Shown here piece after piece: positions 17,266-26,489 of a stretch of DNA of 64,000 bases (its first letter is position 1; each line of letters begins with the position of its first letter). Both the position numbers and the translations under genes were made by a program. Origin of the DNA: Blautia hominis (GTDB lineage Bacteria; Bacillota; Clostridia; Lachnospirales; Lachnospiraceae); NCBI GenBank assembly GCA_002270465.1, contig NQOF01000001.1:1292330-1356329 (forward strand), read 5' to 3'. The notes beneath the pieces were generated by a model. The model had not been told where the DNA came from. It searched no databases and worked only from the letters and a program-made list of their open reading frames with translations.

Positions 17266-19002
17266 TCAATCCTCTCTTTTTCCGGTCCGGGTGCCAACGG
17301 GAACCGGGCACCCGGGCCTGCTCTGCCTTTCCCGCGTGGGGATGACTCCTCCGTTCGATGCTGATCCCACATTTTGAGCATACTGATACAGACAGCCTGT
17401 GATATTCTTATGGACTCTGGCTTTTGTCTGACGGCGCTTTGCAAAGTCGACGCAAACAGCCTCTATGATCCCCTGCCGTACATCTACCAGGATTTCATCT
17501 CCATCCTCCAGATAGGCGATGGGGCCGCCGTCAGCGGCTTCGGGGCAGATGTGCCCTACAAAACAGCCGTTATTGGAACCGGAAAATCTTCCGTCCGTGA
17601 TCAGGCACACTTTGTCTCCCAGATCCATCCCCACCAACAGCTTCATTGCCTTGTACATTTCAGGCATACCCGGTCCACCCTTGGGGCCCTCATTGCGGAT
17701 CACTACCACATCTCCGGCTTTGACCTCGCCGCATCTGATCCCGTTAAGCGCCTCTTCTTCCCCCTCGTATATCTTTCCTTTTCCGCGAAACACCAGGGCT
17801 TTTTCCGGAATAGCGGAAGGCTTCGTCACTGCGCCCTCCGGCGCCAGATTTCCTTTCAGGATTTTGATCCCTCCCATTTTATGTACGGGATTTTCCATGG
17901 GGTGGATCACCTCTTTTCTGTGATTGGTTACATTCTCCAACAATTCTCCAACGGTTTTACCTGTACAGGTCTTTTCCTGTGTCCACAAAACCTCCTGTAA
18001 CTCCTTCATAAGTACCGGTATCCCTCCCGCCTCATAAAAATCCAGGAGGGTATTGCTGCCTGCCGGGATCAAGGGGACCAGATGAGGGATCCCCTCGCAT
18101 ATCTTTCCAAATTCAAATACAGACATCTCGATCTCACCCTCATATGCAACAGCCAGCAAATGAAGGACTGCGTTGGTGGAACCTCCTATGGCGGCGTTCA
18201 CCCTGATACCATTATAAATTGCCTGTTTCGTTATGATATCTCTTATTTTTATATTTCTGCGTACCATTTCTACAATCTGCTTGCCGCTCTGATATCCCAC
18301 GGACAATCTCTCACTATACACCGCAGGGATAGCCGCTGTACCGGGCAGCATGATCCCCATGGCCTCTGCCAGACATCCCATGGTGTTGGCCGTACCCAGC
18401 ATGGCGCAGGAGCCGATGGAGGGCATAGCATGTTCCTCTATCCACTTAAATCCTTCCTCGCTGATCAGTCCCTTCTTCAGCGCACCTTCTGATTCCTGGA
18501 TAATGGAATGGTCAATGTATTCTCCTCCGTAAGGATTCCCCTCCTTCATACGTCCCGGCAGGCTGGGACCGCCGTTTATAAGAATAGCCGGAAGATTCAC
18601 CCGCATGGCTCCCATGAGCATACCGGGAATGATCTTGTCACAGCTCCCCAGTAAGATAAGGCCGTCCAGTCTGTGTGCTTCCGCCATGGCTTCTATGCTG
18701 TCCGCGATCATCTGCCTTGTGGGAAGAATATACCGCATTCCCTTATGTCCCATTGCTATCCCGTCACATGCCCCGATCACGCCGAATTCTACGGGCGTAC
18801 CGCCTCCTGCCTGTATCCCTTCTCTGACACGCTCCGATAAATTTTTAAATATCACATGCCCGGGGCAGACTGTGCTGTAGGAATTCACCACCGCGATCAT
18901 GGGTTTTTCCAGTTCCTCCCGGGAATACCCGTCCGCCTTATACAACGCCCTCACATTTGCCCACTGAGGTCCCTTTAAAATATCACTGCTTCTCGTATTC
19001 AT
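17266..19002 (-). CDS. IlvD/Edd family dehydratase, probably a sugar-acid dehydratase
   Basis: A 578-residue iron-sulfur dehydratase. Cluster cysteines are recognisable in STVCPGH, GACDGIAMGHKGM/LLGSCDKI and MPSIGSCAMLGTANTM. IGGSTNAVLHLLA and the C-terminal DGRFSGSNNGCFVGHICPEAADGGPI are family signatures. The gene could encode dihydroxy-acid dehydratase (IlvD, branched amino acids) or an aldonate dehydratase. The neighbours (rhamnosidase, dehydrogenase, amidohydrolase, sugar importer) and absence of other ilv genes favour an aldonate such as rhamnonate, arabinonate or xylonate. The third in-frame ATG is chosen because AGGAG precedes it by 8 nt and it matches the family start (RSxxxxxG). Upstream alternatives reach 19047. 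Confidence 0.85.
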   Translation of the reverse strand: MNTRSSDILKGPQWANVRALYKADGYSREELEKPMIAVVNSYSTVCPGHVIFKNLSERVREGIQAGGGTPVEFGVIGACDGIAMGHKGMRYILPTRQMIADSIEAMAEAHRLDGLILLGSCDKIIPGMLMGAMRVNLPAILINGGPSLPGRMKEGNPYGGEYIDHSIIQESEGALKKGLISEEGFKWIEEHAMPSIGSCAMLGTANTMGCLAEAMGIMLPGTAAIPAVYSERLSVGYQSGKQIVEMVRRNIKIRDIITKQAIYNGIRVNAAIGGSTNAVLHLLAVAYEGEIEMSVFEFGKICEGIPHLVPLIPAGSNTLLDFYEAGGIPVLMKELQEVLWTQEKTCTGKTVGELLENVTNHRKEVIHPMENPVHKMGGIKILKGNLAPEGAVTKPSAIPEKALVFRGKGKIYEGEEEALNGIRCGEVKAGDVVVIRNEGPKGGPGMPEMYKAMKLLVGMDLGDKVCLITDGRFSGSNNGCFVGHICPEAADGGPIAYLEDGDEILVDVRQGIIEAVCVDFAKRRQTKARVHKNITGCLYQYAQNVGSASNGGVIPTRERQSRPGCPVPVGTRTGKRED

Positions 19003-19194
19003 ACCAGCACTCCTGCTCAATCTGTTCATTTTTTGCAACTGTTCCATTCTTGTTACTGTTCAATCCATAGCTTGTCACCTGCTAGATAAGCTATAAACCA
19101 CTGTATCATACAGCCAATGGGCATACCCCTGGCCGCAAGCGGTTCCCAGCGGATATGCCATGTTACTGTCCAAATGCCTGCCTGTGGACAGTAT
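19003..19194. other. Intergenic gap with several hairpins
   Basis: No gene is seen. The stretch holds an 8-bp stem ACTGTCCA/TGGACAGT (19165-19192) directly after the rhamnosidase stop, a GGCATA/TATGCC stem enclosing CCGCAAGCGG, and TAGCTT/AAGCTA. None has a T-run. It may be a processing or attenuation leader for the dehydratase-amidohydrolase pair. Confidence 0.4.
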
Positions 19195-21840
19195 CTATTT
19201 TTTAAGTGTAAACCGGTAATCTCCTGATCCTACCCGGATACAATATCCTTTATCCGTCTGTTCTACAGAGCGGATCCCTTCTTTTCCCTCTTCCCCGGGC
19301 AATAAGAGATCGCCGCCTTCCTGCAGCGCTTCTCCGGTGCCCGGAAGCAGCACCACTGCGCCGGTATTGCAGGGAATGGTTAAATACAAAGAAAAATCCG
19401 TGTCCGTTTTTTCCCATTCTACAGAAACCATCCCATACATGGTCTCTTTCTTAGCTGCCGCAAACCGCAGATCACCGATTGGCCCCGGTGCGATCAGAAC
19501 CTCTTTGCAGGCTGGCGAAAGGGGCACGATCCCCGCCACTTTTTCGTAAAAGCATCCGCTGATGCTTCCGAACATGGGCTGGTTATGACAACAGGAACAC
19601 TGATAGAACCCGTATTCTTTTTCCCAATACTCCCACAGCGCAGTGGCCCCGTTGGCGAGCATATACCCATAGCCGGGATAAGTAGTATTTGTGATCATTT
19701 GATATGCAATATCCCCATACCCGTTATCCACGAGTGTTTCAAATAGATAAGGTGTCCCAAAGATCCCTGTATCCAGATGACCATCACATTCCTTAGCAAC
19801 ATGCTTTGCCATATATCTGAAGACCTGTTCTTTTTCCTGTTCTTTTACAGCTCCCAGTTTATAAGCAAAGGCTTCACTGCCCTGTGCCCCGATGCTGTAC
19901 CGGCCTGTCTCCTTATGGAAAAATTCCCGTCGGAAAGCCTGTATGGTATTTTCCTTTAAAACGCTGTAGGACTGCCTTTCCTCTTCCTTTCCCAGAACCT
20001 TCGCTATATTTTCCATCAAAGAAGCACAATAACCGTAAAAATAGGTATTCACAAACCGGGGCGGAATCAAGGTCTCACCCGGCGTTGACCACTCTCCCAG
20101 GCAATCCTTATCTGTCCCTTCCGCTTCTACGATACCATTTCGGACACCTGTAGCCAGGAACTCCATCCAGTGTTCCATATTTCCAAAATGTTTTTTCAGT
20201 ATCTCTGTATCCCCATAGTATTCATAGCATAACCAGGAAATGATAATATAGGCGCAGCCCCAGGCCGGACCGCCCCCGCCGTCCTGACAAGGTACCGTGT
20301 GAGGCACAAAACCTGTTTCCGCATCCTGGGCGTCCGCAAAATCGTCCATCCAGGCAGCATAAAAATTCTCCATATTAAAATTATAGATACAGGCTTTCGC
20401 TGCTGTCAGCGCATCCCCGCCGTACCCCTGCCTTTCCCTGTGGGGAGAATCCAGAGGCATGCCGCAGTGCAGCCCATTTAACAGGGACCAGCGGGAGGCC
20501 TGCTGGATCTGATTCATCAATACATTGGAGCAGCTAAACTGTCCGTCTTCTTCCACCCCTGTATGTACTACCACAGCCTCAATATCTTCTGTTTCAGGCA
20601 TTTTCCCGTATCCCTGTATTTCCGCGTATCGAAATCCATGCCAGGTAAAGCGGGGCTGATACTCCTCCTCCTCTCCTCCCTTCAGGATATACACGTCTTT
20701 CTGCTGTTTCCATCCGGTTCCGGTGCTGTAATAATTGATCTTCCCATCCGGCCACAGCTCCTCGCCGAAACGCATGGTTATGGTCTGTCCCTCACTGCCC
20801 CTCACTTTCATCTTTAACCAGCCTGTGATGTTCTGCCCGAAATCCAGCACATACATATCCTCTTTGACCTTCGTAATCGTTCTAGGATGTATCGTGCCTG
20901 TCACAGCGTCACCGGATGCCCTCTGTTCTGTCAGACTCCCTCCGGGTTCTTTTGCCGGTCCCGCCTGATTCCATTCCTCCTTTCGCACACCGGGCCGGTT
21001 CCACCCGGACAGTTCCTGGCGTGCATCATATATCTCTCCGAAATAAATATTATTATATTGTATAGGACCCGGCTGCCATGTCACGGAAGTATCACTGCCT
21101 ACTGTCTCCCTGGTTCCATCTTCATAATACAGTTCAATCTGAAATAACAGCTTCGGACAGCCATACCATAATAGTTTCACATTGACCTTATCCCTCTGGT
21201 TATACCAGCCATTTCCCAAAATCACGCCCATGGTATTTTCCCCATTTTTTAGGGCTTCCGTAATGTCATAGGTATGGTAATAAACTCTTTTGGTGAAATC
21301 CGTTCTGTTGGGCAGCAGAAATTGTTCATTCCTTTTCTCTCCATTGAACGAAAGCTCATAGAATCCTAACCCGCAGATATAAGCCGTGGCTTTTTCCAGC
21401 TTTTTCTTTACCGAAAAGTCTTTTCTGAAATAAGGTGCACTCACCTGGTCATCTGCACAGATCCAACTGGCTTTCCAGTCGCTTTCCTCCAAGAGTCCTG
21501 CCTCAAAAAAGTTTATCTCACTCCAGGGAGACACTTTGCCCGCCTCGTCCCAGATCCTCACGCACCAGTATATCCTCTCTCTGGAATGAAGGGATTCCCC
21601 TCCGTAATAAATGCCCACAGAACAGGAACTCTCCACCCTGCCGCTGTCCCAGCACAGGCCGCTCTCATCTGAAAGCTGGGTTTTGCTGTGCGATGCCCAT
21701 ATCTGATAGGCGGTTTGTCTTCTGCCTCTTCCATATCCTGCCATCTTCCATGCTAATCTGGGGTTTTTGCTGTGGATCCCCATGGGATTTACAGAATATT
21801 CACAGGTAAGTTTTTCCGGCGCATAACATTTTCTTTCCAT
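19195..21840 (-). CDS. GH78 alpha-L-rhamnosidase
   Basis: An 881-residue inverting glycosidase that removes terminal alpha-L-rhamnose from plant glycosides or pectic side chains. The N-terminal Bac_rhamnosid-type beta domains contain NPRLAWKM, QTAYQIW and YWCVRIWDEAGKVSPWSE. The (alpha/alpha)6 catalytic domain carries MPLDSPHRERQGYGGD, whose Glu aligns with the general acid of the family RDER motif, and later WSTPGETLIPPRFVNTYFYGYC and MLANGATALWEYWE. There is no signal peptide, so it acts inside the cell on imported oligosaccharides. AAGGAGATTAGG precedes the ATG. It is 10 nt downstream of the MDR dehydrogenase gene, in one operon. Confidence 0.94.
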   Translation of the reverse strand: MERKCYAPEKLTCEYSVNPMGIHSKNPRLAWKMAGYGRGRRQTAYQIWASHSKTQLSDESGLCWDSGRVESSCSVGIYYGGESLHSRERIYWCVRIWDEAGKVSPWSEINFFEAGLLEESDWKASWICADDQVSAPYFRKDFSVKKKLEKATAYICGLGFYELSFNGEKRNEQFLLPNRTDFTKRVYYHTYDITEALKNGENTMGVILGNGWYNQRDKVNVKLLWYGCPKLLFQIELYYEDGTRETVGSDTSVTWQPGPIQYNNIYFGEIYDARQELSGWNRPGVRKEEWNQAGPAKEPGGSLTEQRASGDAVTGTIHPRTITKVKEDMYVLDFGQNITGWLKMKVRGSEGQTITMRFGEELWPDGKINYYSTGTGWKQQKDVYILKGGEEEEYQPRFTWHGFRYAEIQGYGKMPETEDIEAVVVHTGVEEDGQFSCSNVLMNQIQQASRWSLLNGLHCGMPLDSPHRERQGYGGDALTAAKACIYNFNMENFYAAWMDDFADAQDAETGFVPHTVPCQDGGGGPAWGCAYIIISWLCYEYYGDTEILKKHFGNMEHWMEFLATGVRNGIVEAEGTDKDCLGEWSTPGETLIPPRFVNTYFYGYCASLMENIAKVLGKEEERQSYSVLKENTIQAFRREFFHKETGRYSIGAQGSEAFAYKLGAVKEQEKEQVFRYMAKHVAKECDGHLDTGIFGTPYLFETLVDNGYGDIAYQMITNTTYPGYGYMLANGATALWEYWEKEYGFYQCSCCHNQPMFGSISGCFYEKVAGIVPLSPACKEVLIAPGPIGDLRFAAAKKETMYGMVSVEWEKTDTDFSLYLTIPCNTGAVVLLPGTGEALQEGGDLLLPGEEGKEGIRSVEQTDKGYCIRVGSGDYRFTLKK

Positions 21841-21850
21841 CCTAATCTCC

Positions 21851-22852
21851 TTATCTCCATTGAATCACAACGCCCATGAACGGGGAACGGTTTTCCTGCA
21901 TCTGTTTATATATCCCGGCAGCCTCCTCATAAAAAACGCGATGGCTGATAAGACTGGCCACTTCCATCTGCCCGGTGGCGATCATCTTGAAGAACACTTC
22001 ACTGTTACGCACACAGGTCCAGGGATCATCAAACCCTGCTGTCACAGCCTGGGAGGAGATGTGCGCCCCTATGATCTGAAAACTCCCCGCGTTGCAGAAA
22101 TCGTGAAAATCAAATTTTGTTTCTTTCCTCGGTGAACTCAGCATACAAAGTTTCCCCTGCTGATGCAGCACCTGAAATTCCTCCGGGATCAAATCTGCGT
22201 TTCCGGTGGTCTCAAACACAATGTCCGCAAGCTCACCTTGTGTGGCCTGCTTTACTGCTTCCATTACGGACTCCGTTTTTGAGGACACAGGAATCACTGC
22301 TGAAGATTTCGGAAGATATTCCAGCCTTTTTTGGGAACGGTTCACAACTACTATTTCTGTACACCCTCCGGCCAGCAGATAACGGACTAAAACCTGGCCG
22401 ATGACTCCCGCACCGTAAACCACCACCCGGTTTCCCAGTTCAATCTTTGTTCGTCTGATCCCATTTAAACCAACTTCTGCAATGGCAAAAAAGGCAGCCT
22501 CCTCTGAGGTGATATCATAACGGATCACGCGGAGTTCCTCTTCCTTTGCCGTCACGTACTGTGCATGTTTGCTGAAACTGGCTACTCTCCTGCCAATCCA
22601 TTCTTTTGAAACCCCTTCTCCTGTCTCTACCACAACTCCTACATTGGAATAGCCCGGTGTCATTGGATAATGGATATAGGAAGACCATTTGGAATCTTTG
22701 GGACATTCCCCATTTAAAAAGGTCAGTTCTGTGCCAATGCTGACCAAAGATACCTCTGTCTGGATCAGGACCTCTCCCTTTTGGGGTTTTGGACATTCCC
22801 TGTCCTGCAGCTCCACATTTCCTGCTGATGGAAAAATAATTGTTTTATTCAT
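21851..22852 (-). CDS. MDR-superfamily NAD(P)-dependent dehydrogenase lacking the zinc motif
   Basis: A 333-residue medium-chain dehydrogenase/reductase. The Rossmann motif is VVYGAGVIGQVLVRYLLAGG. The catalytic-zinc GHE motif of classical alcohol dehydrogenases is replaced by TPGYSNVGVVVETG, and no structural-zinc CxxCxxC cluster is present. It belongs to the zinc-alcohol-dehydrogenase-like branch often found with sugar utilisation genes. The ATG at 22852 follows AAAAGGAGAGGTTTCC, so the 25-codon upstream extension is rejected. It is first in the operon with GH78. A role in oxidising the released sugar is inferred from position only. Confidence 0.82.
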   Translation of the reverse strand: MNKTIIFPSAGNVELQDRECPKPQKGEVLIQTEVSLVSIGTELTFLNGECPKDSKWSSYIHYPMTPGYSNVGVVVETGEGVSKEWIGRRVASFSKHAQYVTAKEEELRVIRYDITSEEAAFFAIAEVGLNGIRRTKIELGNRVVVYGAGVIGQVLVRYLLAGGCTEIVVVNRSQKRLEYLPKSSAVIPVSSKTESVMEAVKQATQGELADIVFETTGNADLIPEEFQVLHQQGKLCMLSSPRKETKFDFHDFCNAGSFQIIGAHISSQAVTAGFDDPWTCVRNSEVFFKMIATGQMEVASLISHRVFYEEAAGIYKQMQENRSPFMGVVIQWR

Positions 22853-23049
22853 GGAAACCTCTCCTTTTGTTAAATTTTCGTAGTGTTGATATAACTCTTC
22901 TGCGCCTAGTATATCGTCTTTTTCCATAATTCTATCTTAATTATTTTACCGAAATCCTATCTATTTTTACCACTGCAAACATGTTCCTCCCCCTGGTGCC
23001 TTTCCTATACCCGGACCGTTCCGGGCAGGCCGGCTTTGCCCGGATAGCG

Positions 23050-23180
23050 TAACATTTCAGACAAGCTGAACCGTTACGCATCCAGCCATTAAAAATCGCT
23101 TCGCGACGGGCCGGATAAAGCTGGCACTACTTTTTCATACGGTCAGCGCAGTAAATGCGCAGTCCTGTCTGAACTGTTAC
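23050..23180 (+). mobile_element. Copy B of the ~131-bp MITE-like element
   Basis: This is the best-preserved copy: it starts TAACATTTCAGACAAGC and ends CTGAACTGTTAC. Flanking direct repeats are CGGATAGCG (23041-23049) and CGGACAGCG (23181-23189), 8 of 9 matching. It lies in the 488-bp gap (22853-23340) between two divergent oxidoreductase genes. The rest of that gap holds a GC-rich inverted stretch near 23010-23045 and an AT-rich leader; no other gene is seen. Confidence 0.75.
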
Positions 23181-23340
23181 CGGACAGCGTCTGCAATGAA
23201 AGTTGAGATAGTAAAAATAGACAGCATTCCAGTAAAAATATTGCATATATTTTTTCCGTTCAAGTTCTATAATTCTAAAGTGTATTTGAAAGACCCTAAC
23301 GGTAATTTTCAAACATACCATAAAAAAGGAGGTAACTAAA

Positions 23341-24375
23341 TTGATAAACATTGGAATTATAGGATGCGGCAGAATTGCACAGGTACGTCATATCCCGGAA
23401 TATGATCAGAACCCGGATGCCTGTATTTACGGGGTATATGACATGAATGAAAAGCGTACCGAAGAAATCGCGGCAAAATATCATGCAGTCCCATATAAGT
23501 CTTACGAGGACCTGCTAAATGATGAGGCCATTGACGCGGTCAGCATCTGTACAGCAAATCACTCACACTGCGAAATTTCCATAAAGGCACTAAAATCGGG
23601 AAAACATGTCCTGTGTGAAAAGCCCATGGCTGTCACCTACGACGAATGCCAGGCTATGGTAAATGCCGCAAAAGAGACCGGGAAGTTTCTGATGATCGGC
23701 CAGCAGGAGCGTCTGTTCCCCACCCACGTAAAGGCCAAAGAGATCCTTCAGAGCGGTGCCATTGGAAACGTTTTAAGCTTCCACACCAATTTCCGCCACT
23801 CCGGTCCCGAAAACTGGACCGTTGACCGTCAAAAAGTCTGGTTCTTTGACAAAAGATCCGCCGCCTTCGGCGCCATGGCTGATCTGGGGATACATAAAGC
23901 AGACCTGATACATTACCTGTTAGATGATGTGATCGAAAGCGCCATGGCCGTAACCGAAACCCTGGACAAAAAAAATCCTGACGGAACTCCCATTGACGTG
24001 GACGACAATGCAGTCTGCATCTTCCGCACCCAAAAGGGCGTCATCGGGACCATGGAAGTGAGCTGGACCTGCTACGGTCAGGAAGACAAATCCACCATAA
24101 TATATGGTACCAACGGCAGCCTGAAAATCAACTGTGATCCCCAGTACCCTATTATCTTAGAAAAAAAGAGCGGAGAACAGATTTACTTTGATATGAAAAA
24201 CTATCACAGCAGTCAAAACGGCTCCGGTATCATAGATACCTGGATGACCTGCCTGACCACCAACACCCCGCCCCTAATCTCCGGAGCATCTTCCTTTGAA
24301 TCTATGAAGGCAGTCTTCGCCGCATTGGAATCCGCAGAAAAAGGGTGTGTTGTAAACACCAAAAATCTGTCCTGA
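23341..24375 (+). CDS. Gfo/Idh/MocA family NAD(P)-dependent oxidoreductase
   Basis: A 344-residue sugar or inositol dehydrogenase-like enzyme. The N-terminal Rossmann fold has INIGIIGCGRIAQVRHIPEY. The family active-site motif is HVLCEKPMA (Lys-Pro in EKP), and the C-terminal alpha/beta substrate domain includes FGAMADLGIHKADLIHYL. Translation begins at TTG with a strong AAAGGAGGT 7 nt upstream. It is one of very few plus-strand genes here and stands alone, facing a bidirectional hairpin. The substrate cannot be assigned; oxidation or epimerisation of a sugar is typical. Confidence 0.92.
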   Translation: MINIGIIGCGRIAQVRHIPEYDQNPDACIYGVYDMNEKRTEEIAAKYHAVPYKSYEDLLNDEAIDAVSICTANHSHCEISIKALKSGKHVLCEKPMAVTYDECQAMVNAAKETGKFLMIGQQERLFPTHVKAKEILQSGAIGNVLSFHTNFRHSGPENWTVDRQKVWFFDKRSAAFGAMADLGIHKADLIHYLLDDVIESAMAVTETLDKKNPDGTPIDVDDNAVCIFRTQKGVIGTMEVSWTCYGQEDKSTIIYGTNGSLKINCDPQYPIILEKKSGEQIYFDMKNYHSSQNGSGIIDTWMTCLTTNTPPLISGASSFESMKAVFAALESAEKGCVVNTKNLS

Positions 24376-24414
24376 CCTCCCTCAGGATGAAACTTAATAT
24401 TAACGATACACGAC

Positions 24415-24459
24415 ACAAAAAAGACGCCGGACAGGTCCCTTACTCCTATCCGGCGTCTT
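24415..24459. terminator. Terminator between Gfo/Idh gene and importer operon
   Basis: A perfect 11-bp stem, AAGACGCCGGA with its complement, closes a 17-nt loop. TTTTTT follows on the minus strand, so it ends the permease operon. The stem could also stop the plus-strand oxidoreductase transcript, though with no T-run on that side. Confidence 0.85.
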
Positions 24460-24493
24460 ACTCAACAAACTATATAATTTTCAAAATCCCCTT

Positions 24494-25351
24494 CTATTTG
24501 ATCGCTCCGTCCACCATTCCCTGTATGATCTGCTTCTGCGCAAACAAGAACAGGATAATGATGGGTATCATGGCGAGCAGCGCTGCCGACAAGATCAAAT
24601 CCCATTGTTTCACATAAGACCCCACAAAACTGCTGACCGCAACCGGCAGTGTTTTGATCCGGCCATTCAGTCCCAGCATCAGAGAAGGCAGAAGGTAGTC
24701 GTTCCAGATCCAGATACCGTTCAATATCAGGACCGTCACCTGCACAGGCTTCAAAAGCGGGAAAATGATCCGAAAGAAAGTCCCCTCGGGACTGCACCCA
24801 TCAATCCACGCGGCCTCCTCCAGTTCATAAGGGATCCCCTTCACAAATCCGTGCAGAATGAACACAGACATAGACCCGCCGAAGCCCAGATAAGCAAAGA
24901 TGATTCCCTTATAACTCTGCAGCATCTGGATTCCGAAAAAGTTGGAGGTTTCCCGGAATGTGGAAAGCAGCGGCAGCATGACCACCTGGAAAGGAATGAC
25001 CATAGCGGATACAAAAAGCATAAAAATAAAGCTTGACCATTTGGTCTTATTTCTCACCAGTACCCATGCCGCCATACTGGAAAACACCGTCAGCAGCAAA
25101 AGGGAAACTGCCGTGATCAGCAGAGAGCTGAAGAAAGAGTTCCAGTAATTAAAGTTCTGGTTATGTATCACATTGCTCAGATTGGTAAAAATCTGCCCCC
25201 AGTGTTCCGGCAGGGTAATGGGGCTTGTGATAATGTCCGCGCTGCTTTTTGCAGAGTTCACAACAACCAGCAGGAAAGGAGCCAGGATGATGATCGTAAG
25301 AATCACACCGATAACCTCTGCGATTCCGGTTCTTATTTTTTGTGCCTTCAT
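24494..25351 (-). CDS. Carbohydrate ABC transporter permease, MalG-like (LacI cluster)
   Basis: A 285-residue CUT1 permease with six predicted helices. The EAA loop reads EEAAWIDGCSPEGTFFRIIFP. Its ATG overlaps the stop of the upstream permease by one base (TAATG), indicating coupled translation. It is the last gene of the operon and is followed by a strong terminator. No ATPase gene is near. Confidence 0.93.
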   Translation of the reverse strand: MKAQKIRTGIAEVIGVILTIIILAPFLLVVVNSAKSSADIITSPITLPEHWGQIFTNLSNVIHNQNFNYWNSFFSSLLITAVSLLLLTVFSSMAAWVLVRNKTKWSSFIFMLFVSAMVIPFQVVMLPLLSTFRETSNFFGIQMLQSYKGIIFAYLGFGGSMSVFILHGFVKGIPYELEEAAWIDGCSPEGTFFRIIFPLLKPVQVTVLILNGIWIWNDYLLPSLMLGLNGRIKTLPVAVSSFVGSYVKQWDLILSAALLAMIPIIILFLFAQKQIIQGMVDGAIK

Positions 25352-26391
25352 TACATTTCAACCTCCTTCTTCTTACTGATGGATACCTGTGTCAGGGAAA
25401 CAATGGCCAGGATAATAAAGAAAACCACTGCCTTTGTCTGCCCCAGTGCATACTGATTCTTGCTGATAGCCGTATTATATATGTTTAAAGCCAAGAACTC
25501 TGTGGCCTGTACCGGTTTTCCCGCCAGGATACGGCTGGGCGCTCCGTTGGTGATGGCCAAGTTCAGGTCAAACTGCTTGAACGAGTTCACAAGCGTCAGG
25601 AAAATACATACGGTAAATGTATTGGCTATCATAGGGACTTTAATCTTCAGCAGTGTTGTGATCTGGTTGGCACCATCCACATTGGATGCCTCCAGGATAT
25701 CCTTAGGCACACTCTGAAGCCCTGTCACGTAAATCATCATGATATAACCCGCATACTGCCAGGTACTCACGATCAGGATCGCCGCAATCGCCAGATTGGG
25801 GTCTGTCAGCATGGATGTACTGCCCTCGATCACAGTTGTCATTACCTTGTTGAAAATAAACTGCCATACATAACCCAAAACAATACCACCGATCAGGTTC
25901 GGTATAAAATAAGCTGCGCGGTAAAAATTTCGTCCTTTTACTTTTGACGTACACAGAAGGGCCAGTCCGAAAGCCACCAGATTGACAGCCAGCATGTTGA
26001 TAACCGTAAAAATAAAGGTTACTACAAAGGAATATATATAATCGTTTGATTTAAACATACTTATGTAATTGCCAAGTCCCACAAACTTTTCAAATTTGAT
26101 TCCGTTCCAGTCCGTCATGGAATAGAAAATACCGCAGGCAAACGGGATCAGCACCGTCACCGCAAACGCGAAGATCAGCGGAAACAAAAACAATACATTG
26201 ATAATGGAACGGTGTTTTCTGGTAGGAAGCAGATACACACCAGCCATTACAAGCACAGCTCCTGCTATGAGAAGCGGCCCTCTGACCGCGGAGGAGCTGC
26301 CGGAAAAATCCATATACAGTGCTGCTGCCATACATAGGATGCCCGCAGCCATGGCAGCGATTGATATTGTTTTTTTCAATTGAACATTCAT
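25351..26391 (-). CDS. Carbohydrate ABC transporter permease, MalF-like (LacI cluster)
   Basis: A 346-residue CUT1 permease, longer than usual because two extra N-terminal hydrophobic segments (about residues 8-27 and 36-53) precede the six-helix core. The EAA-type loop is ILEASNVDGANQITTLLKIKVP. AAAAGGGGAAAAGAC precedes the ATG. It lies between the binding-protein gene (98-nt gap) and the second permease (1-nt overlap). The LacI operators upstream of the binding protein should control it. Confidence 0.92.
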   Translation of the reverse strand: MNVQLKKTISIAAMAAGILCMAAALYMDFSGSSSAVRGPLLIAGAVLVMAGVYLLPTRKHRSIINVLFLFPLIFAFAVTVLIPFACGIFYSMTDWNGIKFEKFVGLGNYISMFKSNDYIYSFVVTFIFTVINMLAVNLVAFGLALLCTSKVKGRNFYRAAYFIPNLIGGIVLGYVWQFIFNKVMTTVIEGSTSMLTDPNLAIAAILIVSTWQYAGYIMMIYVTGLQSVPKDILEASNVDGANQITTLLKIKVPMIANTFTVCIFLTLVNSFKQFDLNLAITNGAPSRILAGKPVQATEFLALNIYNTAISKNQYALGQTKAVVFFIILAIVSLTQVSISKKKEVEM

Positions 26392-26489
26392 GTCTTTTCC
26401 CCTTTTGAAAATTTACCGGCTGTCCTCCCAAGGATATGCCCGGGACCTTTCCCGCGCACACCCTAAGGAAAAACCGCCGGCAAAACTGG

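Noticed and set aside
17266-19002. Firm assignment as IlvD of branched-chain amino acid synthesis
   Set aside because: Family motifs do not separate IlvD from aldonate dehydratases, and the neighbourhood is sugar-related with no ilv or leu genes.
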